From Ktedonobacteraceae bacterium (lineage in GTDB: Bacteria; Chloroflexota; Ktedonobacteria; Ktedonobacterales; Ktedonobacteraceae): a stretch of 9,666 nucleotides of DNA. The stretch is from contig JADBKA010000181.1 in the NCBI GenBank assembly GCA_014896635.1, positions 1 through 9,666 on the forward strand. The letters are read 5' to 3'. Below, piece by piece: positions 1 through 5,293 of the stretch. A program made the translations under genes and the position numbers. Within the stretch, counting starts at the first letter, position 1. Every line of letters begins with the position of its first letter. The notes under the pieces were generated by a model. It saw only the letters and a program-made list of their open reading frames with translations. It made no database searches and had not been told where the DNA came from.

Positions 1-297
1 AACCGCAGAGCCGACGCGCTCCATTTCGACTACTCGACCGAGGATATCGTTCTCTGAGAGCAGTACATAGGTGCCGTCATCCAGCTTGATCTCGGTACCG
101 GCAAGCTTCTGGAAAAGGATGTGATCGCCGAGGCTCAATTTTTCTTGCAGCGGCGAGCCTTCTCCGATAGCCACAATCTTGCCCTCGTTGGGCGACTCCC
201 GTGAGGTATCTGGCAAGTAGATACCGCTAGCCGTCTGCTGCGGCGCCGTTTCGACTTTCACCAGAACACGATCACCAAAGGGCTGTATCATTTTCAT
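1..297 (-). CDS. groES: GroES co-chaperonin (10 kDa), C-terminus cut by window edge
   Basis: Encodes the heptameric lid of the GroEL/GroES cytosolic folding chamber. Ninety-nine codons are visible with no stop, so only a few C-terminal residues should be missing given the family's length of about 95-100. Seen in the sequence: the N-terminal MKMIQPFGDRVLVK block typical of Cpn10, a mobile loop with SGIYLPD at about residues 24-30 (the GroEL-contacting tripeptide is IYL, where E. coli has IVL), and the C-terminal block LLSENDILGRVVE. The start is the ATG at 297-295, preceded by an AGGAG Shine-Dalgarno about 11 nt upstream. A second in-frame ATG two codons later (291) is possible. No CIRCE (HrcA) operator is visible upstream. 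groEL, if it follows groES as usual, would lie beyond the left edge. The family call is very secure. Confidence 0.96.
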   Translation of the reverse strand, partial: MKMIQPFGDRVLVKVETAPQQTASGIYLPDTSRESPNEGKIVAIGEGSPLQEKLSLGDHILFQKLAGTEIKLDDGTYVLLSENDILGRVVEMERVGSAV

Positions 298-357
298 TTT
301 GTTGACGTCTCCTCATCATTATTCAAAGGACAGGGCTATGCCCATAAGTGCGAACTG

Positions 358-376
358 AAGGCAGTTCCCCTGCCTT
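358..376. repeat. Perfect 7-bp hairpin upstream of groES
   Basis: AAGGCAG (358-364), loop TTCCC, CTGCCTT (370-376). It abuts the left end of repeat A and may be part of it. No T-run follows on either strand, so a simple intrinsic terminator is not supported. Confidence 0.5.
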
Positions 377-503
377 TCTCCTCCTTCCCTGAAAGGAGAA
401 AAGGGGGAAAAAGTGTTTTTCGGAGGACACCTGTTCCCCTCTGGGGAACCCTGCCCCACTTTGTGGGAACCCGCCTGGCTTCGCAGGCCCTCCTGGACCT
501 TAA
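375..503 (+). repeat. Dispersed hairpin repeat, copy A
   Basis: About 130 bp in the spacer between the redoxin stop and groES. It shares its order of parts with copies B and C: a TTTCTCC/GGAGAAA stem (375-381 with 395-401), a purine run, TTTTTCGGAGGACACC (416-431), GC-rich hairpins, then CCTCCTGGACCT (489-500). Copy A is longer than B because it carries two extra perfect hairpins, GTTCCCC-TCT-GGGGAAC (433-449) and CCCAC-TTT-GTGGG (455-467), before a third, GCCTG/CAGGC (473-488), which sits where the main palindrome of B lies. No protein-coding function is supported. Exact ends are uncertain. Confidence 0.7.
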
Positions 504-519
504 GCTACCGCCTATGGGG

Positions 520-1128
520 CTATGCCACCGAGAGGCCGAGCAAGGCATCAACGCGCTTGCGGTCAAAGCCCACGACAACCTGTCCATCAATCCAGGCCTG
601 CGGCACACCCATCTGGCCTGAGCGGCGCACCATCTCCTGTGCGGCCTGCCTGTCACGGCTCACATCCACATCCTTGAAGGGAATATTGTGCTGGCGGAGA
701 TAGGCTTTCAAGCGCGCACACCAGGGACAGGTGGGCGTCGAGAAAACCGTCACGTTGTGCTGTTTCGTGCCTTTTGATCCTGCTGATCGCTTCTCCTGAG
801 CGGATGGGTGCAAAGCAGCTTCTAGCGCCTGCTGGTAGACGTGCTCGGTCCGCACACCGACCAGCGTGTTAACCAGGCGGCCATCACGAAAGATGCCAAC
901 AGTCGGAATACCCATAATCTGGAAACGATCAGCGGTCTCCGGCTGCTCATCGACATTGAGCTTGCCAACACGCACCTTCCCCTCAAACTGCGCCGCCACT
1001 CGCTCAATGACCGGGCCGACAAGACGGCAAGGCATACACCAGGGCGCCCAGAAATCTACCAGGACAACGCCCTGATGCTGCTCAACCCGCTCGGCAAAAT
1101 TTTCATCGGTAAAAGTTTCAACTGACAT
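520..1128 (-). CDS. Thioredoxin-glutaredoxin fusion protein
   Basis: A 202-residue cytosolic redoxin with two complete modules. Residues 1-106 are a thioredoxin fold with active site W30-C31-M-P-C34 and the cis-proline motif GIPT (Pro75). After a short polar linker (about 107-123), residues 124-202 are a glutaredoxin fold with C134-P-W-C137, the cis-proline motif GVP (Pro176) and a GFD motif (187-189) that in the family contacts glutathione-like thiols. Both dithiol sites are intact, so it probably reduces protein disulfides, and the second module could accept electrons from the first. The thioredoxin site is WCMPC where classical thioredoxins have WCGPC. The start ATG (1128-1126) has a good Shine-Dalgarno, AAGGTGA, a few bases upstream. 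It is divergent from the ArsR-type gene across a promoter region with a palindromic operator candidate, so co-regulation is likely. Electron donor and targets cannot be read from sequence. Confidence 0.93.
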   Translation of the reverse strand: MSVETFTDENFAERVEQHQGVVLVDFWAPWCMPCRLVGPVIERVAAQFEGKVRVGKLNVDEQPETADRFQIMGIPTVGIFRDGRLVNTLVGVRTEHVYQQALEAALHPSAQEKRSAGSKGTKQHNVTVFSTPTCPWCARLKAYLRQHNIPFKDVDVSRDRQAAQEMVRRSGQMGVPQAWIDGQVVVGFDRKRVDALLGLSVA

Positions 1129-1164
1129 TCAATCACCTTGCTCGTAGAATTTGTTGATAATGAG

Positions 1165-1211
1165 GCAGGCATTTCCAGCCTGCTTGCTTAGCGGCAGCCT
1201 GTCGGCTACCG
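1165..1211 (-). other. Two stem-loops in the redoxin 5' leader
   Basis: If transcription starts near the candidate promoter at 1235-1264, the redoxin mRNA has a leader of about 100 nt. It would contain a stem at 1192-1211 (7 pairs with one mismatch, loop of 4) and a perfect 6-bp stem GCAGGC/GCCTGC (1165-1170 with 1178-1183, loop of 7), both upstream of the Shine-Dalgarno. No known riboswitch is recognised. Confidence 0.35.
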
Positions 1212-1234
1212 GGTCTTTTCATTTCTTGATCACT

Positions 1235-1264
1235 ATATTACCATAACGGAATTAAAAAGTGCAA
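1235..1264 (-). promoter_or_regulatory. Candidate promoter for the redoxin gene
   Basis: On the minus strand TTGCAC (1264-1259) lies 18 nt upstream of TAATAT (1240-1235), a fair match to a sigma-70-type promoter. Its -35 box touches the left edge of the palindrome at 1263-1283, so a repressor bound there could cover both divergent promoters. Confidence 0.45.
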
Positions 1265-1283
1265 GAGGGTTTGACAACCTCTT
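1263..1283. promoter_or_regulatory. Palindromic operator candidate for the ArsR-type regulator
   Basis: A 21-bp imperfect palindrome: AAGAGG (1263-1268) pairs exactly with CCTCTT (1278-1283), and one of the inner pairs also matches. It overlaps the -35 box (1271-1276) of the regulator's own promoter. Size and placement fit an autorepressed ArsR/SmtB operator. Binding itself is inferred. Confidence 0.55.
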
Positions 1284-1300
1284 CATCACTGTATGATAAT
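1271..1300 (+). promoter_or_regulatory. Strong promoter giving a leaderless ArsR-type mRNA
   Basis: Perfect -35 TTGACA (1271-1276), an 18-nt spacer and -10 GATAAT (1295-1300). Transcription would start about 6-8 nt downstream, at or next to the ATG at 1307, so the mRNA would have essentially no leader. The absence of a Shine-Dalgarno before that ATG agrees with this. Confidence 0.65.
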
Positions 1301-1306
1301 GCAGTC

Positions 1307-1714
1307 ATGGAAGAGAACTTGCCCAACAGGACAACGCTCACACACTGGCGCCAGCGACACGCGCATATGGAGCAGGGTTTTCCTGATCCGCTGCTTGAGA
1401 TGATCGCGGCGCGTTTTCGGCTGCTTGGCGAGCCACTTCGCCTTAAACTGCTTGCGGCGCTCTCTGAGGGAGAGCATAGCGTCGGTGAGCTTGTCGAAAT
1501 GACGGGAGCGGGCCAGCCCAATGTATCGAAGCACCTGGCCGCGCTGGCCGAGGGTGGCATGGTACGACGGCGCAAAGTGGGAACCAGCACGCTCTACAGC
1601 ATTGCAGATCCACTGGCGCTCACGCTGTGCGATGTAGTCTGCGCGGCCCTGTATGACCAGTTTGTCAGCCAGGGTCGCGCACTGGGATGGGAACCGGAGA
1701 GAGGCGAGGAGTAG
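1307..1714 (+). CDS. ArsR/SmtB-family winged-helix transcriptional regulator
   Basis: A 135-residue dimeric DNA-binding repressor type. The winged helix-turn-helix spans about residues 32-100: RFRLLGEPLRLKLLAAL, then SVGELVEMTG, the recognition helix around QPNVSKHLAAL (70-80) and the wing RRRKVGTSTLYSI. The classical alpha-3 ELCVCDL metal site of ArsR is absent (here HSVGEL). The only cysteines are C108 and C112 (Cys-X3-Cys) in the C-terminal dimerisation helix, which could sense thiols, oxidants or metal. An upstream in-frame GTG at 1259 would add 16 residues, but it lies before a strong promoter (1271-1300) and lacks a Shine-Dalgarno, so ATG 1307 is preferred. The gene is divergent from the thioredoxin-glutaredoxin gene and probably regulates it and itself. 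It ends 21 bp from the convergent PPOX gene. The ligand is unknown. Confidence 0.88.
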   Translation: MEENLPNRTTLTHWRQRHAHMEQGFPDPLLEMIAARFRLLGEPLRLKLLAALSEGEHSVGELVEMTGAGQPNVSKHLAALAEGGMVRRRKVGTSTLYSIADPLALTLCDVVCAALYDQFVSQGRALGWEPERGEE

Positions 1715-1735
1715 CCAGCATCCTGCCGGCCTGAT

Positions 1736-2170
1736 TTAGTGGCCGCGCACAAGTGTGGGCCGGACGCGCAAGGGAACCGAATACTGCGCGGCGAAGCTTT
1801 GCGGTGTGTGATTGATACTAGTAATCAGCTCACGGTACTTCTCGACGTAAGCCGGCACACGATCTGCCGGGGGATCGCTCTGGCTGATCGAGACAGTACC
1901 GGTGAAGACAATGACATCACCACCGCGCCCGTTCTCATCAAAATTCAGCGCGACATGCGGATTCTGCCGCAGGTGTTGTATGCGTTTTGCATTCGGCAAA
2001 CTATAGATAAGCATGGTAGAAGCAGGCTGATCCCACAGGAACCAGACAGGATTGGGCTGTGGCGTGCCACTGTTATCGACGGTCGTCAGCCAGATAATGT
2101 GTTCCTCTTGCAGGCGGCGGGCAACTCGTGCGCCAAACGGCGTGGCTGGATCTGGCAACTGGAAGGGCAT
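1736..2170 (-). CDS. PPOX-class (pyridoxamine 5'-phosphate oxidase fold) F420/flavin-dependent protein, Rv3369-like
   Basis: A 144-residue split-barrel flavoprotein. Recognisable family blocks are the strand pair WLTTVDNSGTPQPNPVWFLWD (about 27-47), the cofactor-binding stretch YSLPNAKRIQHLRQNPHVALNFD (about 56-78), the strand GDVIVFTGT and the C-terminal YSVPLRVRPTLVRGH. The layout matches the small actinobacterial and chloroflexal group related to Rv3369, members of which are predicted to bind F420; FMN is the alternative, and substrate is unknown. The start ATG (2170-2168) has a strong AAGGAGAT Shine-Dalgarno at good spacing. It lies 132 nt downstream of the SGNH hydrolase on the same strand and might be co-transcribed with it. 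The short gap to the convergent arsR-type gene shows no clear terminator. Confidence 0.85.
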   Translation of the reverse strand: MPFQLPDPATPFGARVARRLQEEHIIWLTTVDNSGTPQPNPVWFLWDQPASTMLIYSLPNAKRIQHLRQNPHVALNFDENGRGGDVIVFTGTVSISQSDPPADRVPAYVEKYRELITSINHTPQSFAAQYSVPLRVRPTLVRGH

Positions 2171-2302
2171 GATGATCTCCTTTTTCCTTCGACAGCATCA
2201 AGGCTAAAATAGGGATCAGAAAGTTGATGTGATGGTTCTTTCCTCTCCCTCTTTCCAGAATAACAAAGCAAAAAAGAGAGATATGCCCGCTGTTACAGAG
2301 CA
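2171..2302 (-). other. Spacer between hydrolase and PPOX gene
   Basis: Holds the PPOX Shine-Dalgarno and a T-run on the minus strand (about 2269-2275), some way after a weak imperfect palindrome near the hydrolase stop. This is too poor for a confident terminator. No convincing promoter is seen, so read-through from the hydrolase gene is plausible. Confidence 0.35.
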
Positions 2303-3091
2303 TCAGACGGATTGTGCCGAACTCAGTAGCGGCTTGAGCGCCTGGAACCAGACCTGCGCCATGCGATAGTAGCCATCGGCGTTGGGATGGATATGATCGA
2401 CAAGATCATTGACCGGTACAGCATCGTACATGTCTACATATCTGATATGCTTGCCCTGTTCTGCGAGACGCTGGACAAGTGTTGGGATAAAGCGGTTGTA
2501 CTGAATGACTTCTGGCCGCAGTTTTGCTGTGTCAATGGGGATGATCTGGGCTACAATCAGGGTAGCAGAGGGCAGGGTTGTCGTAATCTGGTTCACCAGG
2601 CCGTTCAGGCGTGCGGATGCCACGCTTGCACTATAACCCTGGATTAGATCGTTGGTCCCGATATGCAGCAGGATAATCTGCGGCTGGTACCGCTTCAGCC
2701 AGCCGACAACGCGACTGGAGATCTGGTCAGTGCGCCAGCCGGGATGCCCTTCGTGCGCCCGATCCGGTAAATTCGCGGGACCGCTATCAGTCGAACCGAC
2801 AAAGTGAATATTCCACCCGGCAGCTTTGCAGTCTTCCCACAGGCGCAAGCGATAGCCGCCGTGATACCCTGCCGGATCGCCTCCCGTCACACCAGCGGTT
2901 AGCGAATCCCCAAGCGGCAGAATCCTGACCGGCACGGTGGCGGCCTTTTGAGAGAAGAAAGGCAGTGTAAACGCGCTGCGCGGCGTCAGACCGGTGCGTA
3001 ACCGGCTCTGCAAAAAAAACGTAGCGGCAAAAGCGATAATGGAAAGGCAAAGCGCGACAAGCAATGCCAGAGGAAAATAGAGTTTGCGCAT
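2303..3091 (-). CDS. Exported or membrane-anchored SGNH/GDSL hydrolase
   Basis: A 262-residue esterase/lipase-type enzyme. An N-terminal MRK and hydrophobic segment (about 4-27) act as signal peptide or membrane anchor, followed by a short linker. The catalytic domain shows all SGNH blocks: block I GDSLTAG with nucleophile Ser63, a block II glycine in EGHPGW (about Gly115), block III GTND with Asn147, and block V DHIHPNADGY with Asp232 and His235. This resembles the SGNH group that includes carbohydrate acetyl esterases (CE3-like), so deacetylation of a cell-surface or plant polysaccharide is possible, but the substrate is not readable. The start at 3091 gives the expected positively charged N-terminus, although the Shine-Dalgarno (AAGAAAG) is weak. 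A near-consensus promoter lies about 110 nt upstream. No lipobox is evident. Confidence 0.9.
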   Translation of the reverse strand: MRKLYFPLALLVALCLSIIAFAATFFLQSRLRTGLTPRSAFTLPFFSQKAATVPVRILPLGDSLTAGVTGGDPAGYHGGYRLRLWEDCKAAGWNIHFVGSTDSGPANLPDRAHEGHPGWRTDQISSRVVGWLKRYQPQIILLHIGTNDLIQGYSASVASARLNGLVNQITTTLPSATLIVAQIIPIDTAKLRPEVIQYNRFIPTLVQRLAEQGKHIRYVDMYDAVPVNDLVDHIHPNADGYYRMAQVWFQALKPLLSSAQSV

Positions 3092-3161
3092 GTGTTGATC
3101 TTTCTTGAGGTTATAGAATCCGCTCTACCACTACCAACTCATAAAGCCCCCGCTTTTCTCT

Positions 3162-3177
3162 GTGGGTTACGTCCCAC
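3162..3177 (-). other. Stem-loop in the hydrolase mRNA leader
   Basis: A perfect 5-bp stem GTGGG (3162-3166) / CCCAC (3173-3177) with a 6-nt loop lies within the leader predicted from the 3200-3228 promoter. The role is unknown. Confidence 0.3.
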
Positions 3178-3199
3178 TTAAAGCACAGCTTTCTATGAT

Positions 3200-3228
3200 A
3201 CTATAGACGAAACTGTTGTGTTTGTCAA
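3200..3228 (-). promoter_or_regulatory. Strong promoter for the SGNH hydrolase
   Basis: On the minus strand there is a perfect TTGACA (3228-3223), a 17-nt spacer and TATAGT (3205-3200), a one-mismatch -10. The predicted start near 3193 gives a leader of about 100 nt before the hydrolase ATG. Confidence 0.75.
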
Positions 3229-3258
3229 CTGACTTTACTTCCCAGGGCTGGTGCAAAG

Positions 3259-3356
3259 TTCTCTTCATCCCCTGCAACAGAGGAGAAAAAGAAGTTTTTC
3301 GGGGACACCCCGAAGCCCCCGCCAGGAGGGCTGCGCCCTCCTGGACCTCCCCTTTT
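3259..3356 (+). repeat. Dispersed hairpin repeat, copy B
   Basis: About 98 bp in the divergent spacer between the hydrolase and the membrane protein genes. Order of parts: TTCTC (3259-3263) with GAGAA (about 3283-3287), a purine run, TTTTTCGGGGACACCCC (3295-3311), then a perfect 10-bp palindrome CCAGGAGGGC-TGC-GCCCTCCTGG (3322-3344) and ACCTCCCC. It is the most compact copy and the best guide to the consensus. Because it sits between two outward-pointing promoters, terminator function for a neighbouring gene is unlikely here. Confidence 0.75.
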
Positions 3357-3398
3357 CTCTAAAGTCTACGTGCACTCTCATCATACCAGAGCCATCGG

Positions 3399-3407
3399 TG
3401 ATATAAT
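3399..3407 (+). promoter_or_regulatory. Extended -10 promoter for the membrane protein gene
   Basis: TGATATAAT (3399-3407) is a perfect extended -10 element (TGnTATAAT). No good -35 box is seen 16-18 nt upstream, which extended -10 promoters tolerate. The predicted start is near 3414, about 65 nt before the ATG at 3478. This placement also argues against the upstream GTG at 3370 as start. Confidence 0.65.
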
Positions 3408-3477
3408 AGGTCAGTGGGATAAATGTGCTCCAACTGCGCCGCGTGCAAGAGGAGACGATCTCCAAAAGGGATGGCAT

Positions 3478-5118
3478 ATGGCTCGCAATCTTTATCGCTT
3501 CTACCTTTACGCCGTCTTTATCGCGCTCCTCATCTTCGCCGTCGTTGCTACTTCACGACTGCTCGACACACTATTCAGCCTGACGCCGCTGCGCGGAACA
3601 TATAGAACAGTTCCTTCACAGGCCGAAGTAGTGCAAGCTGTCGTCTTTGCCGTTGTGGCCTGGGTCATCGCTGGCGCGCTTGGCGGGCTGCACTACTGGC
3701 TGATTCGCCGCGATACCAGGCAAGATCCTGCCGCCGGAACGAGCGCTATTCGCTCATTCTTCCTCAATGTTGCGGAAGGCGTAGGTGTGAGTATTGCTGT
3801 TCCGCTGATCGGCTTTGCGATCAGGAGCTGGGCGCACGACTACGGCGTAGATATCGCCGGGTCGGCTTCAGTTGCGCTTGCGGTGCTGCTCATGGTACTG
3901 CTGCTGGAACTGGAACGGCGTCGCGTGCCGGTGCAGGCGGGCGTGGCGCTGGCATTTCAGCGGCTACACTTTTTCGGTGTGCAGATTTTTCTGCTGTTTT
4001 TCCTGACCAATGTATTTCTCGGTGATTTGAGACGATTGATTGCAACAGTCTTTTCCAGCATACGTGGCGATACCACGTGGTGCGGCAGGTTCTGTACGTT
4101 TGATATCAATGCCGCTGGCCTGGCAGCCAGCATCCTCTGGTTTATTGCCTGCTGGCTTTTTTATAGCTGGATTACGAGCAAAGATTCGTCGCGGCTGGTA
4201 CGTATGATTTTGCACGGAGCCAGCTTCGCCTTCGGCGTTGGCTGGCTGCTGAACGGCGTTTTCATCGGTATCAAGCTGCTGCTGCTGCCGGCGTTCAGCA
4301 TTCCTGTCGCGCTCAGAGACGTGCTGGGTGGCGGCGCGGAGTACGACTTCTTCTCTCCGCTGCTCCTGGGCCTGCTCTCTGCCGGTGTGTATCATTTTTT
4401 GCTGACCGATGTGGCAAGGCGCAGATTGCTTGAGCCTCAGATAGAGCGGTTAACCGAATGGGCAATCGCGGCAGTCCTGCTGGCCGCAACTTTCTGGTGG
4501 GGCTGTGGCTATGGACTGTACAACATTTTGCAGGCGGGTGATCCCGTACCCGCCGCTCCTGACCGGCTGGCCTGGGTTGTGACTATCTCTATGATTGTTA
4601 CTGGTCTTGCCTATATCGCGGTAGATATCTACCTGGGTTTGCGCAACGCACGTGAACCTGCACAGGCAAACGGCCCGCGACGTGGCTTCGTGCTGGCTCT
4701 ACTGGCGGGCGGCATCCTGTCTGGCGCGATTGGCGGCGCGACGGCGCTCTACGCCTGGGGAACCACACTGCTCGGCTCGCCGGTGCGTGACTGGCAGCAG
4801 CTCACGCATGCCGGTCTGGCCGCATTTTTTGTTGGTATTGTCATAACGGCTCTCTATCTATGGGTGGCTCTGCGAGCGCGCCTGCTGGCTCCACGCGAAA
4901 AGAAAGCTTCTCCCACAGCACCGGCAGCGATTCCCTCTCCTTCTATCCAGCCGCAGCCAGCTACGATTGAGGCAACTCTCGATGCGCTGCTGACCGGTCA
5001 GATCAGCCGCGATGAGGCGGCAGAGCGCATTCGTGCTCTGAATTTGAGCACGAGCGAGGCTCCTGTGAAAAAAGATGACGCTGTTCTGGCTGAAGAGAAA
5101 AAAGCCTCTGACGTGTGA
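3478..5118 (+). CDS. Polytopic membrane protein of DUF5671-like repeats, about 12 helices
   Basis: A 546-residue integral membrane protein of unknown function. Hydrophobic segments lie at about 8-29, 52-76, 97-117, 127-144, 163-184, 213-232, 245-268, 293-311, 328-349, 365-386, 401-423 and 443-468. They fall into about six two-helix units, most clearly residues 4-78, where the pattern NLYRFYLY...HYWLIRRD resembles DUF5671 proteins. A proline-rich linker (about 475-495) leads to a short amphipathic stretch, ATIEATLDALLTGQISRDEA, resembling a SHOCT-type tail, and a charged cytosolic end. The ATG at 3478 is chosen because it gives MARNLYRFYLY, is preceded by AAAAGGG, and lies downstream of the extended -10 promoter; the GTG at 3370 would precede that promoter. 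The ATPase gene follows after 175 bp with its own promoter, so the two need not be functionally linked. No catalytic motif is visible. Confidence 0.8.
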   Translation: MARNLYRFYLYAVFIALLIFAVVATSRLLDTLFSLTPLRGTYRTVPSQAEVVQAVVFAVVAWVIAGALGGLHYWLIRRDTRQDPAAGTSAIRSFFLNVAEGVGVSIAVPLIGFAIRSWAHDYGVDIAGSASVALAVLLMVLLLELERRRVPVQAGVALAFQRLHFFGVQIFLLFFLTNVFLGDLRRLIATVFSSIRGDTTWCGRFCTFDINAAGLAASILWFIACWLFYSWITSKDSSRLVRMILHGASFAFGVGWLLNGVFIGIKLLLLPAFSIPVALRDVLGGGAEYDFFSPLLLGLLSAGVYHFLLTDVARRRLLEPQIERLTEWAIAAVLLAATFWWGCGYGLYNILQAGDPVPAAPDRLAWVVTISMIVTGLAYIAVDIYLGLRNAREPAQANGPRRGFVLALLAGGILSGAIGGATALYAWGTTLLGSPVRDWQQLTHAGLAAFFVGIVITALYLWVALRARLLAPREKKASPTAPAAIPSPSIQPQPATIEATLDALLTGQISRDEAAERIRALNLSTSEAPVKKDDAVLAEEKKASDV

Positions 5119-5293
5119 AAGGTGGGGATGACATCTCCCGGCCAGAATTGGGGATAGTGTCTTTCGCCGGCCACATCTCATGCTATAATGCGCGTGGACA
5201 TTTCCGCTTTTGCCCTACAGAAAGAGAAAGGCAAAGTGGGACAAAGGGAGAGAGGTTATTTCTGCGTTTTTCTGGAAGGCGGGCTATTTTGCA
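5119..5293 (+). other. Spacer with repeated ACATCTC/CCGGCCA words upstream of the ATPase
   Basis: ACATCTC occurs at 5131-5137 and 5173-5179 (42 bp apart, about four helical turns), each next to CCGGCCA (5138-5144 and 5167-5173). The second pair lies just upstream of the -10 element at 5181-5189. It could be a regulator site, but the order of words is swapped between copies and chance is not excluded. No terminator for the membrane protein gene is evident. Confidence 0.3.
5181..5189 (+). promoter_or_regulatory. Extended -10 promoter for the SbcC-like ATPase
   Basis: TGCTATAAT (5181-5189) is a perfect extended -10 element. The expected -35 position holds only a weak TTTCGC-like match. The predicted start near 5196 leaves a leader of about 98 nt. 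The same type of promoter precedes the membrane protein gene. Confidence 0.65.

Noticed and set aside
298..374. CIRCE (HrcA) operator upstream of groES
   Set aside because: Only a loose half-site-like TTCGCACTT is present; there is no matching inverted second half at the 9-nt spacing.
336..703. Open frames on both strands across repeat A
   Set aside because: They cross the hairpin repeat and the 3' end of the redoxin, show no domain or ribosome site, and are explained by GC-rich repeat sequence.
1259..1306. GTG at 1259 as start of the ArsR-type gene
   Set aside because: It lies upstream of a strong promoter (1271-1300), has no Shine-Dalgarno and would add residues unlike the family; ATG 1307 fits better.
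3370..3477. GTG at 3370 as start of the membrane protein
   Set aside because: It precedes the extended -10 promoter at 3399-3407 and would add a charged, non-conserved 36-residue tail; ATG 3478 has a Shine-Dalgarno and begins the first helix unit.
5210..5293. TTG at 5210 as start of the ATPase
   Set aside because: The family begins with the strand MLITRIELENI, encoded from ATG 5294; the upstream 28 residues are unlike any SbcC N-terminus.
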